From Microvirga sp. VF16 (GTDB lineage: Bacteria > Pseudomonadota > Alphaproteobacteria > Rhizobiales > Beijerinckiaceae), in NCBI RefSeq assembly GCF_016864375.1, contig NZ_CP069357.1:62001-126000 (forward strand): a DNA stretch of 64,000 nucleotides, in the 5' to 3' direction. The position numbers and the translations under genes are program-made. Below are positions 51,935 to 60,666 of this stretch, piece by piece. Under the pieces are notes generated by a model that saw only the letters and a list, made by a program, of their open reading frames with translations, did not search any database and was not told where the DNA came from. The first letter of the stretch is position 1; each line of letters opens with the position of its first letter.

Positions 51935-51973
51935 CGTCGAGGCATCCGCGTCTATGGAACTGTGCTTATTAAG

Positions 51974-52005
51974 AAAAAGGCCGAGCGCTATGCCCGGCCT
52001 CCTTT
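51974..52005 (-). terminator. Terminator after the porin gene
   Basis: AGGCCG and CGGCCT pair around a nine-base to twelve-base loop, with A-rich sequence on the plus strand giving Ts on the minus strand. It lies between the minus-strand porin gene and the next minus-strand gene. Confidence 0.6.
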
Positions 52006-52028
52006 CACCATCATGAAATGGCGGCAGC

Positions 52029-52835
52029 TCACCATTTGAAGTTCAGGCCGGCGCGAACGACATTGCCCGTGTTGTCGCTGCGGACATGGTAATCAGCGAC
52101 TTCGCCCGCGGCCCCGACATCGTACTTGGACGTGCCGAGATTGTAGTAAAGATACTCGAACTTGCCCGTCAGATTGTTCGTGATGGCGTACTCAGTGCCG
52201 GCGCCAACGGTATAGCCGGTGCGGGTTTCGTCGCCGTTCCCGCTGATAGGCTCCAGAGGAGTCACGACGCCTCTCGCGGTCACGGTGCCCTCAACGGTGG
52301 CACGGTTTTGCACGTCGCCGAAGGCTAAGCCGCCAGTTCCATAGACAAAGAACCGATCCGCCGCCACGCCAACGCGGCCACGCACAGTGCCCAGCCACTC
52401 AAGGCTGTTCAGGACCGTCACGGTTCCGTTGGCGGTGTATGTCGCGCCCTCGACCGTGCGGGGCATATTCAGAGCCTTCACGTCGTCGAGATAGCTGATG
52501 TCTCCTTCGACGCCGAAAACCAACAGGCCGGTCTGCCAGTTGTAACCGGCTTGGGCACCGCCAATAAAGGTCTGGAAATCGTCCTTCGGGCGAACCCAGC
52601 CGCCGAGCTCTGAGACAACGGTGTCGCTGCCGAAGTGCCCCTGCCTCTCACCATAAGCCAGGCCCACGTTGCCACCGACATATGCACCGGTCCAGACGAA
52701 TCCCGGCTTCAGGCTTTGAACCGCGGACGGCAGAATCGACGAAAACGACGGCGCAGAAAGATCAGCGGCGATCGAAGAAGTGCTGGCAAGAGCAAGCGCG
52801 ATTGCAGCGGCGAAACCCTTCAGATGATTGTTCAT
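52029..52835 (-). CDS. Outer-membrane beta-barrel porin (Omp25/Opa type)
   Basis: The 268-residue product starts at MNNHLKGFAAAIALALASTSSIA, a signal peptide. The barrel pattern GFVWTGAYVGGNVGLAYG (near 48), GGAQAGYNWQTG, WLGTVRGRVGVAADRFFVYGTGGLAFG, in part, and C-terminal VVRAGLNFKW with final Trp is that of alphaproteobacterial Omp25-like proteins. AGGAG lies before the ATG. The frame reading back to 53519 is an artefact. TTTAATTCGTATC lies upstream (52908-52920). Confidence 0.88.
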   Translation of the reverse strand: MNNHLKGFAAAIALALASTSSIAADLSAPSFSSILPSAVQSLKPGFVWTGAYVGGNVGLAYGERQGHFGSDTVVSELGGWVRPKDDFQTFIGGAQAGYNWQTGLLVFGVEGDISYLDDVKALNMPRTVEGATYTANGTVTVLNSLEWLGTVRGRVGVAADRFFVYGTGGLAFGDVQNRATVEGTVTARGVVTPLEPISGNGDETRTGYTVGAGTEYAITNNLTGKFEYLYYNLGTSKYDVGAAGEVADYHVRSDNTGNVVRAGLNFKW

Positions 52836-53130
52836 GATTTGCAAAACTCCTGGTGTTCGATAGGCCGCTGTTATCCGATCACCCCGGCTCTGTCTGCAAT
52901 AAATAGGCATGATACGAATTAAAGTGCGGGAAAGTTCATCGGCTTGGTAAAGGACCGCACGACTTCCCTGACGACCAACCCGGCTTGGATGAGTCCTCTC
53001 CAAAATCGCCCGCAGCAGTAATCCCTTGTCCACCGATTGCTGTGTGCCGTCTCTCGACAATCCGCATGAGGTCTTCAATAAGCTCGCTGCAGTCGGTTTA
53101 ATTCGCATCACGACGATCAAAGGAAGAATC

Positions 53131-53544
53131 ATGAAGTTGAAGTTCGGCCTCGCTCTGGCCGCCCTGACCCTCGCTACCTCGCCTGCTATGGCAAGAGATC
53201 CGTTCGCAGGCGGGTATGGAGGCAATGACGGTGTCTGCGCAAAGAATGTATCCTGCAGCTTGGAAATCGATCCCGTCGCTGGCGGGAAGTCGTACACTGT
53301 TGTTTTCGAGGCGGAGCAGCAGGGTCGCAGCCCAGACGGTCTCATTACGCGCAAGACCCTCTGCAAAGTCACCGCGCAGCTGGCACGGGACGGTAAGCGG
53401 CTCAAAGGCGCGTTCCCCGATGGCCAGCCGATCGAGATCGCCCTGGCAGGTCCTGCCACTGTAGCGGTGAGCAAAACCTCAACCCGTCCTTGCGGCGTGC
53501 CGTTTTCGATCAGCGGCAAGTACGAGAACTTCGTGGATTACTGA
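53131..53544 (+). CDS. Small secreted protein
   Basis: The 137-residue product starts at MKLKFGLALAALTLATSPAMA (signal peptide). The mature protein has four Cys (DGVCAKNVSCSLEI, TLCKVT, RPCGVP) and a beta-rich pattern. TTTAATTCGCATCACG lies 34 bases before the start and resembles the word before the divergent porin gene, so the two may share control. Confidence 0.65.
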   Translation: MKLKFGLALAALTLATSPAMARDPFAGGYGGNDGVCAKNVSCSLEIDPVAGGKSYTVVFEAEQQGRSPDGLITRKTLCKVTAQLARDGKRLKGAFPDGQPIEIALAGPATVAVSKTSTRPCGVPFSISGKYENFVDY

Positions 53545-53726
53545 GCTTCGCGACGGTCGCCTGATCAGGTGACGCTTCCATGTAGCCAGCGTGGCTATCA
53601 GGCGAGGGAGTTGGAAACACCCCCCGCCTTCTCTTTTCCGCTGAGTTGATCGTTCCTCAGCGAAGGTCTGCATCTCCAAAGCCCTAATTGGCTGAGAGCG
53701 ACAAATCAAAACCCCAGGAATTCTCT

Positions 53727-54043
53727 ATGACCGACGCTGTATTCAAACCGGCGGTGGAATACCCGCTGCGCGCCTTCTTGGATCTATCCACTGCACACCT
53801 CCGCCCGGAAACGATCAAGCATCTGAACGAGCTTGAGACTGACGACCTTCCATTTCCGGTGGCGTCACCCAGCACGGCTGGCTCGTCTACGCTCCACACG
53901 AAGCTGACCTGAAGGCCTATCCGAAGTGCCCGGCTGAGATCGTCGAGGCGATGAAGAAGGCTCGCGAGCTCGGCGCCGATTACGTTCTCTACGATAACGA
54001 GGCAGATCCGGATCCGAACGTGCTCCCGGTTTTCGAGCACTGA
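53727..54043 (+). pseudogene. DUF5983-like plasmid gene with frameshift
   Basis: From ATG 53727 the first 44 residues read naturally (TDAVFKPAVEYPLRAFLDLS, TAHLRPETIKHLNELE), then the frame breaks and stops at 53912. From about 53850 another frame reads SGGVTQHGWLVYAPHEADLK and ends GADYVLYDNEADPDPNVLPVFEH at TGA 54041. The pattern (TAHL near the start, HGWLVY, YVLYDNEAD, LPVF) is like DUF5983 proteins. A missing base near 53847-53855 explains the break. Intact size is about 105 residues. AAAACCCCAGG lies 14 bases before the start. Confidence 0.55.
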
Positions 54044-54077
54044 TCCGTCCCACTCCTTTCTCGACTGAGGTGTTTCC

Positions 54078-54362
54078 ATGACGCCCCAAACTATCCATTC
54101 CGCCGCGGACGCACTGACGCAGCGCGGAGCTATCATTGCTCATCACGATGAGATCGCCGCATCGCTTACCATCGGTTCACGGGTTCAGATCTTCACGCCT
54201 GACACGGCCAATCAGACGTGTGAGCTTGTCATCGAGACGGGCGATGATCTCCACGCCATTTTCAACGCCCTGCGGGGGAGGTTCCAGACCCGGCTGCGAT
54301 CCCTGGATACGCGCCTGCATGACCTTGGCGTCGACACCTCGCAACTCTCCTCCATCGACTGA
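54078..54362 (+). CDS. Small hypothetical protein
   Basis: The 94-residue product is helical at both ends with a middle TCELVIETGDDLHAIFNALRG segment. Not recognised. It lies 34 bases after the DUF5983-like gene and 27 before the next, in a run of closely spaced plasmid genes. Confidence 0.5.
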   Translation: MTPQTIHSAADALTQRGAIIAHHDEIAASLTIGSRVQIFTPDTANQTCELVIETGDDLHAIFNALRGRFQTRLRSLDTRLHDLGVDTSQLSSID

Positions 54363-54389
54363 GCCACGTGACGCCAGGAGTTATAGACC

Positions 54390-55031
54390 ATGTTCCAAGA
54401 ACAGATCGCCGGTCGATCCGACAACCCGTTCCTGATGTTGCGGGCAAAACTGCATGACCGTCTCGGTCCCCAGGGGCGGGAGACAGTCCGGGCAAAAGCC
54501 ACTCAGGCCATGTTCGATGCTGAGCCCCGAGCCAAAGCCGATCCTTGGGTTGAGTTCGCACATGAAGGTTACAAATTCCGCGTCCGGAATGCTGGCGACG
54601 ATCTCGAAGTAGAGTTGATTGGTGGGCCAACCCTGAACGAGGCCCTTGCCGCCCGCAGGCTGTCTCATAAGCGGGATGCCCTGACCAGCGCCGATGGGCG
54701 TCATACGATTCAGGACGCTTCAGGCGCAATCATCGGCCGCTACACGGCGACAGAGGCCTGGGCTGAGGTAATCAACGACACCAAGCGCCCCCTTCCCGAT
54801 TTTGACCCTACAAAGGTTAGGATCGAACGCCACCGGATGAGCGTCACGCAAGGCGAGGCCTCGGTGTTCTATGATGAGCGGCTCCTCAATCGTTACGGCG
54901 ACCAGATCATCCTTCTCGAAAAGGATGCCACTGCGCCGGCTGGGGCCCAAGTGATTGGCGGTTACCACGGTTACGGCGACCAAGAGTGGATCGATGCGGC
55001 TCGCCGCGTGATCACACGAGGCTCCTGGTAG
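54390..55031 (+). CDS. Hypothetical protein
   Basis: The 213-residue product is soluble. Near residue 88 it has HKRDALTSADGRHTIQ, and later ALLNRYGDQIILLEKD-like beta segments. The C-terminus reads GYHGYGDQEWIDAARRVI. Not recognised. Likely cotranscribed with its neighbours. Confidence 0.5.
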   Translation: MFQEQIAGRSDNPFLMLRAKLHDRLGPQGRETVRAKATQAMFDAEPRAKADPWVEFAHEGYKFRVRNAGDDLEVELIGGPTLNEALAARRLSHKRDALTSADGRHTIQDASGAIIGRYTATEAWAEVINDTKRPLPDFDPTKVRIERHRMSVTQGEASVFYDERLLNRYGDQIILLEKDATAPAGAQVIGGYHGYGDQEWIDAARRVITRGSW

Positions 55032-55068
55032 GGGCCCTGCCCCTTCCCTCCTTCACACTAGGCCAACG

Positions 55069-56319
55069 ATGCCCTGGATCCTTGCTACCGCTCTGCAGAC
55101 TACCTTCGACTTCGATCTCTTCATCGCAGATCCTGTTGTCAGCACGCCTGCGGTTCAGTCTCCGATCTTCGGGACTGACCCAGCGCCGCTTATCTCGCCC
55201 GTCAATGACAATCAGGCTTCTCCCATGCCTGAATCCCTACTGGAGGTTCTGAAGCAGAAGCTCGTCATTTTCGCCTCTGGGATGAGCCGGATCGGCGATC
55301 TGGAAGCAGGAGCGTTCGTCTGGAAGAATCTGAAGAGCCGTGGGATCGGTGTTGAAGCAGGAGAGCTGTCGAGCACCGCCATCGAGGCAATCGCCGAGGC
55401 CGTCATTCTGCACAAAACCCAGATCTTCGTGGACTCTGGTGCCTTCAGCGAGTTCAAACGCAGCCTCAAAGGGGTTTCACGGTCTAAACCCATAATCTGC
55501 GACCTCTTTTCGGATGAGACCGAAAGACTCCTCGCCCGAAGCCCGACGGTGGACTTCGCCCGAGTTTGGCAACGATATGAGAGCATCAAGGCGACGATCG
55601 CCTACTTCCTCAATGGTGACAGCGGCATCGACGGCTCGGCCACACCCGACAATCCTGACTATCCTCGTCCTCTGTTCGTAATGCCGGATGTTGTAGGCAA
55701 TCAGAGGGTCAGCATCGCCCTGGTGGAGCGGTACCGCTCTTGGATTCTGGAGGAGATCAACCAGGATCAGTCTATCCCGATCATTCCGATCCAAGTCGGC
55801 GACCTGACACTCGCTCAGGCATACGCCCGAATTGTTGAGATCTTGGATAGCGACAGATGGGTGGTCGGGGTTCCGTCAAATGAGAAGGCGGTCACCCCTG
55901 ACGAACTCCGGAGCTTCATTCGGCAGTCACGGCCCAGCCGCATCCACTTCCTAGGCGCAGCATCGTCAAAGACTCTTGAGCCGAAGCTGCGGATCCTGGC
56001 TGATGTCGGCCATGTTCCCTCTCATCTAACTGCGGATGCCAACATTTGCCGGTCCTCCGTTTACGGGAAGGGCATCGACAAAAGCCGCTTCCGCGCCATC
56101 GTCGAGACGCTCTACAGGCGTTCCGTCGAAGCTCAATTGGTTGCAGGCGAGCATCCCACCTGGAGAAAGACAAAGCCCGGTGACCGCCTTCCAGATGGGA
56201 CGCGCCTGGTCCTGAAAGGACTGAGGTGTAGCCTTCAGGCCAAACAAATCGCCACTCAGCACAAGGGCGGCAGGGTCATCCCCGACGGCCCGGTTCGGTT
56301 TGCCGTCACGGCCGCGTAG
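55069..56319 (+). CDS. TGT/DpdA-like TIM-barrel protein
   Basis: The 416-residue product has, in order, QIFVDSGAFSEF near residue 122, LFVMPDVVGNQ near 202, IPIIPIQVGD near 237, WVVGVPSNEKAVTPDEL near 265, and RIHFLGAASSK near 290. This matches the layout of tRNA-guanine transglycosylases (DSGGF, a QGG loop, GGLAVGE, LMGVG) and of DpdA, which inserts 7-deazaguanine into DNA. The four-Cys/His zinc site of TGT is not seen. The N-terminal 60 and C-terminal 65 residues are extra. No queuosine-pathway genes are in the window. Base exchange in nucleic acid is a reasonable but unproven role. Confidence 0.5.
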   Translation: MPWILATALQTTFDFDLFIADPVVSTPAVQSPIFGTDPAPLISPVNDNQASPMPESLLEVLKQKLVIFASGMSRIGDLEAGAFVWKNLKSRGIGVEAGELSSTAIEAIAEAVILHKTQIFVDSGAFSEFKRSLKGVSRSKPIICDLFSDETERLLARSPTVDFARVWQRYESIKATIAYFLNGDSGIDGSATPDNPDYPRPLFVMPDVVGNQRVSIALVERYRSWILEEINQDQSIPIIPIQVGDLTLAQAYARIVEILDSDRWVVGVPSNEKAVTPDELRSFIRQSRPSRIHFLGAASSKTLEPKLRILADVGHVPSHLTADANICRSSVYGKGIDKSRFRAIVETLYRRSVEAQLVAGEHPTWRKTKPGDRLPDGTRLVLKGLRCSLQAKQIATQHKGGRVIPDGPVRFAVTAA

Positions 56320-56353
56320 GCCCTTTCCCCTATCCATCGACAGGGATCAGCTC

Positions 56354-57157
56354 ATGCCCCGAAACTCCCTCGGCGCCAGCCAGATGGCGTTCGACTTTGA
56401 TGCCTTGTTCTCCCCACAGCCAACGATGCCCGAAGCTGTGAAGGAAGCAGTCAAGGACGCAGTGTTCGCCTACAGGAAGCCGATCGAGTCTGCTTCCGGA
56501 GACGAACAATCCAGACCGTGGACCGACCGCCTAGAAGGTGTCGAGGACAAGACCCCGCGGATTCTCGAAATCGACGGCATCCGGGCCATCTGCACACCCG
56601 ACCGTTGGATGTGTTTCTACGCCATCGACCCGGGCAAGCCGTTCATCAGCGAAACCGGATTTATGTCAGGCTGCTCCAGTCGGAAAGGCTCTTCAGAAGA
56701 AACCTTCATGGCTCTGCTGACAGAGCGCCGCAAACAGCACAAGGGCAAGTTGCCGATCCCGGCTACGACTTATCGCCTACCCGAATCCGGGGAGGACGGC
56801 CCGCAGCCGGCCATTGGTGCGCTCCTCGCGCTTCAGAAGCTAAAAACCGACCCATACAATGCCGCCCTGATCATCGAGGGCAACGGCCAATGGGGCGACG
56901 GGAAATGTTCAGAGCATGGAAATCCCGACCGCCTGAAGGAAGGGACCCTAGGCCTTCTGCCAGACGGCTTTGAAGTTGAGGTCGATGCCAAAGGACACGG
57001 CTTCGCCCTCATCGCTCCGAACGGCCGCCGGTGGCCGGAAGCAGGATCCTACTTCCCTGCCCTCCATAACATCCGGTGCGCCGTCACACGCCAGGCCCGC
57101 GACGATGCGGAAACCCGTGCCCCCTTCTTCTTCGAAACCCTTTCGCAAGCAGCTTGA
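56354..57157 (+). CDS. Hypothetical protein
   Basis: The 267-residue product starts at MPRNSLGASQMAFDFDALF; an MAFDFDALF segment also opens in similar form in the preceding gene (TTFDFDLFIAD). The central part has RAICTPDRWMCFYAIDPGKPF and a later GNGQWGDGKCSEHGNPD, both Cys/Trp-rich. Not recognised. The start lies 34 bases after the DpdA-like stop. Confidence 0.5.
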   Translation: MPRNSLGASQMAFDFDALFSPQPTMPEAVKEAVKDAVFAYRKPIESASGDEQSRPWTDRLEGVEDKTPRILEIDGIRAICTPDRWMCFYAIDPGKPFISETGFMSGCSSRKGSSEETFMALLTERRKQHKGKLPIPATTYRLPESGEDGPQPAIGALLALQKLKTDPYNAALIIEGNGQWGDGKCSEHGNPDRLKEGTLGLLPDGFEVEVDAKGHGFALIAPNGRRWPEAGSYFPALHNIRCAVTRQARDDAETRAPFFFETLSQAA

Positions 57158-57171
57158 ACGACAGGTCCTCC

Positions 57172-57987
57172 ATGCAGACTGACATCACGCTCAACACCCA
57201 AGCCCATCTGCTGAAGACCGGCGATCAGGTCACGGTCCAAGCCGATGGACTGACCCTTCTCATCAAACGTCAGGATGAGGGTATTAGCGTCTATACCTAC
57301 GGCTCCGGCGACGAGGCACTCAAAGAAGACTGGACCCTGTTCACGGAATCCAACCCAAGCGACAGGGCGTACGAGGCAGCCGCCCGGGCCGCTGGATGGT
57401 CGCAGGTTTCAGCCCAGGACGAACACGACGAGGCTTTCGTCCTGCAGGTCGAGGGTCAGGATGACCGCATCGAATACTACGGCGATTGGGAAGAGCTCTG
57501 CCTTGCTGAAGGGATCGAGGTGAAGCCCACCGCATCACCATCGGATTCAGCTGCGCCAGCCGCCCATGCCCCGGGTTGGGCCAGCCGGCCGGATCTGACA
57601 CAGGCCGAAAGCGAGGGCTGGTGGCTTGCGGAATGCAATGGCCTCGAAACTGAAACCGCTCGCCTGGAGCGCATCGACGACGCAGGGATTTTCACCGGCG
57701 ATGCTGCGGCGTGGACTCATGTCTGGAGCCAGGCCCAGAGCGGTAGCGCCTATCATCAGAGCGTCCTGAACTGGCTCAAGGAGAATGCCCCGGTCGAGTT
57801 CCAACGGATTAGCGATCACCAGGAGGCCCTGGCCGACAAAACCACCTGGGCGATCGTCAACGATGCTGGCGACTTCTGGTCCAACGACGATGGCTGGGTG
57901 GAAAAAGACTCCAAGACCCTCTTCTACGCCCACGAGAAGGTCACGATGAACCTGCCGATCGGCGGCAAGTGGGCCCTGATCGGGTAG
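57172..57987 (+). CDS. Hypothetical acidic protein
   Basis: The 271-residue product starts at MQTDITLNTQAHLLKTGD with CCTCC-rich upstream sequence and is 14 bases after the previous stop. It is acidic, Trp-rich (SEGWWLAECNG, WTHVWSQAQSG, NDAGDFWSNDDGW) and soluble. Two halves are joined by a Pro/Ala/Ser linker near 120-140. Not recognised. Confidence 0.55.
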   Translation: MQTDITLNTQAHLLKTGDQVTVQADGLTLLIKRQDEGISVYTYGSGDEALKEDWTLFTESNPSDRAYEAAARAAGWSQVSAQDEHDEAFVLQVEGQDDRIEYYGDWEELCLAEGIEVKPTASPSDSAAPAAHAPGWASRPDLTQAESEGWWLAECNGLETETARLERIDDAGIFTGDAAAWTHVWSQAQSGSAYHQSVLNWLKENAPVEFQRISDHQEALADKTTWAIVNDAGDFWSNDDGWVEKDSKTLFYAHEKVTMNLPIGGKWALIG

Positions 57988-58141
57988 AAAAATCTTCCTT
58001 TGTTGTTCGCCTGCTAAAGAATACCCCTTCTGGGACTGGGCCATGCTCCAAAGTGCAAAGTGTTTGAGCTACTGGGCAAAGTCTGTTCCTCTATAATCCC
58101 GTAAAAGGCTGGGAGTATATTCCGCTGCTCAGGGGGAGAAC

Positions 58142-58402
58142 ATGGGGGCAAAGAGAACGCAAAGCCTGGTTGAGCCAGATGCCCAACCCGCCGCCAATGA
58201 GAACAGAAGAGGGTCACGGCCTGCGGTGTCGATGCAGGAAGCTCTTGTTCTTCGGCTCATTGCCGCAGGGGTCCCCACAAGCGATATCGCCGCCCAGCTT
58301 GCTGTCAATGAACCAGAGGTCAAGCAGCACATCAAAGCCTTGCTCCTCAAGGCCAGAGCTAAGACTGCGTCTCGTCTGAAGAGCGCGCCGACGGCCCTAT
58401 GA
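58142..58402 (+). CDS. Small LuxR-type DNA-binding protein
   Basis: The 86-residue product has a LuxR/GerE helix-turn-helix at about 31-78 (QEALVLRLIAAGVPTSDIAA, then LAVNEPEVKQHIKALLLKA) and a disordered N-terminus. There is no receiver domain. It is convergent with a receiver-only CheY-like gene ending 18 bases away, so the pair might work together. Confidence 0.65.
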   Translation: MGAKRTQSLVEPDAQPAANENRRGSRPAVSMQEALVLRLIAAGVPTSDIAAQLAVNEPEVKQHIKALLLKARAKTASRLKSAPTAL

Positions 58403-58419
58403 TCTGAGCCGGTTCCGCC

Positions 58420-58851
58420 TCACTGGGGAGAATCGCGCTTCACCACGCGCTCAATCATCTCGATCATTTCCGGCAGCCGATAAGGCTTTGGCAGAAATGG
58501 GACGCCCGCAGACGCACATATTCCGTGACAGGCGCGGGGGCGGCCGGACGTAAAGACAACGGAAAGTAGGGGTTGGAGCGTCAAAGCTGATGCCGCCAGG
58601 TCAAATCCGTCCCGGCCGCCGAGATTGATGTCGGTAAAGAGGACGTCCACGGAAACATCGGCCAAAATCACCTCAGCTTCTTCGGCGCTCGCGGCGGTAA
58701 ACACCTCGAAGCCGGCCTCTGTCAGGGCTTCAGCCGCAATCTCACCGATGATCAACTCATCTTCGACCACGAGAACGCGCTGGCGCAGGCTCTTCTGCAC
58801 GCGAGCTTCAGCCGGGGCTGGGTGGCTCCAAGGGGACAGGATCGGTGTCAT
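58420..58851 (-). CDS. Single-domain response regulator (receiver)
   Basis: The 143-residue product is a receiver domain after a 24-residue tail: acidic pocket VVEDE (Glu30-Asp31), phospho-acceptor Asp74 in LFTDINLGG, switch Thr101 in FTSG, and Lys122 in FLPKPY. No output domain. Alphaproteobacteria use such units downstream of HWE/HisKA2 kinases. No kinase gene is in this window. Confidence 0.85.
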   Translation of the reverse strand: MTPILSPWSHPAPAEARVQKSLRQRVLVVEDELIIGEIAAEALTEAGFEVFTAASAEEAEVILADVSVDVLFTDINLGGRDGFDLAASALTLQPLLSVVFTSGRPRACHGICASAGVPFLPKPYRLPEMIEMIERVVKRDSPQ

Positions 58852-58976
58852 GTACGCAACCTCACTGAGCTAGTCCGCGTGGTTAACGACGCGCCTTCCC
58901 ATCAGTTCGGCTCCCGCACCGACGAGTGGACGGTATGGTAAGCAAAGGGTTATCGAGCCAATTCGAGCCGACCAAG

Positions 58977-59007
58977 AGGGCTGTCATCGAGAGATGATGG
59001 CCCTTTT
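58977..59007 (+). terminator. Hairpin with T-run in the leader of the next gene
   Basis: AGGGC-TG-TCATC pairs with GATGA-TG-GCCCT, followed by TTTG. No + strand gene precedes it closely, so it may be an attenuator within the 5' leader of the gene at 59064 rather than a simple terminator. Confidence 0.5.
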
Positions 59008-59063
59008 GCTTGGCGTACTCCCAATCGGGAAAACCCCAGAAACATCAATCAAGGACGCCTGAA

Positions 59064-59555
59064 ATGACCCAGGAACTGCCCGACGCCTTCGGGTTCAAGA
59101 AAGACGACGTGATTCAGATGCTGGTCGAAACCAGCGGCTTGGACGCCGACGACAACGAACTCACGTTCCCGATCGGCGCCGTGGCGATCATTGATCGCAT
59201 TGAGCGCCTCGAGGGATCTCAGGGGATCGCATTGACCCTCGCCATCGAGGGCAAGATCGTCAACGTGTTCGACGAGGGCGATGGGCTCCCGGCCAAGAAG
59301 TTCTTCGAGCCGGTCCTCACGGAACGCGACGACACCAAGCGCCCTCTCACGCTCACCGACGTGAAGGATGCCGACACCTACACCCATGCCGCCTTCGTTA
59401 ACGGCGAGGATTCGGAAGGTGACCATGAAGTTGGCGATCTGCAGGACCTATTCCGCGCCGCATGGGAGATCATGACGGAAGAGCAGAAGATCGACTTTCT
59501 CTTCACGGACCAGGCGAAGGCCGTTCTGTCGGCCGCTGGTATCCTCGCCGACTGA
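59064..59555 (+). CDS. Hypothetical acidic protein
   Basis: The 163-residue product starts at MTQELPDAFGFKKDDV, preceded by GGAAAACCCCAG and a hairpin. It has alternating strands and acidic loops (GEDSEGDHEVGD) and a helical end (AAWEIMTEEQKIDFLF). Not recognised. A small gene follows 31 bases later. Confidence 0.55.
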   Translation: MTQELPDAFGFKKDDVIQMLVETSGLDADDNELTFPIGAVAIIDRIERLEGSQGIALTLAIEGKIVNVFDEGDGLPAKKFFEPVLTERDDTKRPLTLTDVKDADTYTHAAFVNGEDSEGDHEVGDLQDLFRAAWEIMTEEQKIDFLFTDQAKAVLSAAGILAD

Positions 59556-59586
59556 TCCAGCCTCTACCACTTAGAAGAGGAAAATC

Positions 59587-59778
59587 ATGAACCGCGCTCG
59601 GCCCACCCGTGCTCAGATGAAGTCGATCCACCAACTGTTCCAACGCTCACCCGACGGAAGCCCAACTTATCGAGAATTTCGGAAGCGGTTCCGCCACCTC
59701 TCCTTTGACAACATATTCGGCGGCACTTGGCATGGGATGTTCATCGGCATCGAAGCCGACGGATACCGACATTCTTGA
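59587..59778 (+). CDS. Small conserved plasmid/phage protein
   Basis: The 63-residue product ends WHGMFIGIEADGYRHS, a pattern I recognise from short hypothetical proteins on alphaproteobacterial plasmids and phages. The first half is basic (YREFRKRFRHLSFDN). Function unknown. AGAGGAAAATC precedes the ATG. Confidence 0.6.
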   Translation: MNRARPTRAQMKSIHQLFQRSPDGSPTYREFRKRFRHLSFDNIFGGTWHGMFIGIEADGYRHS

Positions 59779-59865
59779 AGCCGTATCCAGCCTGTTGCTT
59801 AACTCACGGGCCTGAACCAACTGAGATGCACGCTCACAACGCGCGCATCCCAGTCGCTTATCGGG

Positions 59866-60666
59866 TTACTTGCTCAGGAAACTCTGCAAGCCCGCAAGAT
59901 CGTCCGTATTGATCTTGTCGACGCCTGCCGCCTTCAGCTCTTTCCAGATTGCCTCGCGCTGTGGACCTGACTGGTCCGGGGTCGCCCAGAACCGGATGGT
60001 CCAGCCCTTGCCATGGGCCGTCTTCACAATGTCCTGCAATTTGGCCTTCTCGGCCGAGGGCATCTCTCCCTCGCCTTTCCAAGTGAACACCTTGGTCCAG
60101 TTGTCGCTCAGGAGCGGCATGAAGGATGCGGGCATGTCGGAGGTCAGATCAGGCATGCGGCCATCATACCCGGCATAGCGAACCTTTTCCGAAAGCATGT
60201 AGTCTTTCGGGCGGTTGCCGGACACGACCGCGGTGACGGCACCTGCCTGAACCTTGCCATCCCGAACAACCGTCAGAATGTCCGCATACTTGGACAGCAC
60301 CTCTGCCAAAGCTTTGTAGGTCGGCTCACCCTCAGTTTTGATGTCGATGAGGAGCGTAAATCCCTCACTTCCGGGATAGACCCTGCCACCATTCTCAGAG
60401 ATGCGCTTCTTAAGGGGGTCCAGGTATAGCGCCTCCAGGGTCCTCTCCGGCTTGATATGGGCCTCCTCGTGCGCCACCAGCAGCTTGCCATTCACGAGCC
60501 AAATGTCAGCCTCAACGCCGGTAAAGCCATGGTCGAGGGCATCAAGGAGTGGCCGCTTATGCTCATAGTCATTGTGAGCATGGGCTTGAGCAAGGGGCTT
60601 TACGTCAGCAGCAGAGACCATCGTCGGCGCAAGGGCAAGGACAGCCGCCAGGACCAGGGTCTTCAT
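59866..60666 (-). CDS. Secreted phosphodiesterase-like protein (PI-PLC/GDPD type)
   Basis: The 266-residue product starts at MKTLVLAAVLALAPTMVSAA (signal peptide). Residues about 28-70 read HAHNDYEHKRPLLDALDHGF, TGVEADIWLVNGKLLVAHEE, matching the phosphatidylinositol phospholipase/glycerophosphodiesterase-like barrel; His28, His30 and the Glu/Asp of VEAD are likely metal ligands. The C-terminal GWTIRFWATPD and AGVDKINTDDL also fit. It should hydrolyse phosphodiesters in the periplasm, but the substrate is unknown. The longer frame to 60759 is unlikely. Confidence 0.8.
   Translation of the reverse strand: MKTLVLAAVLALAPTMVSAADVKPLAQAHAHNDYEHKRPLLDALDHGFTGVEADIWLVNGKLLVAHEEAHIKPERTLEALYLDPLKKRISENGGRVYPGSEGFTLLIDIKTEGEPTYKALAEVLSKYADILTVVRDGKVQAGAVTAVVSGNRPKDYMLSEKVRYAGYDGRMPDLTSDMPASFMPLLSDNWTKVFTWKGEGEMPSAEKAKLQDIVKTAHGKGWTIRFWATPDQSGPQREAIWKELKAAGVDKINTDDLAGLQSFLSK

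Noticed and set aside
52836..53519. N-terminal extension of the porin frame
   Set aside because: The signal peptide starts at 52835 with AGGAG before it; the extension covers a promoter region and the opposite small secreted gene.
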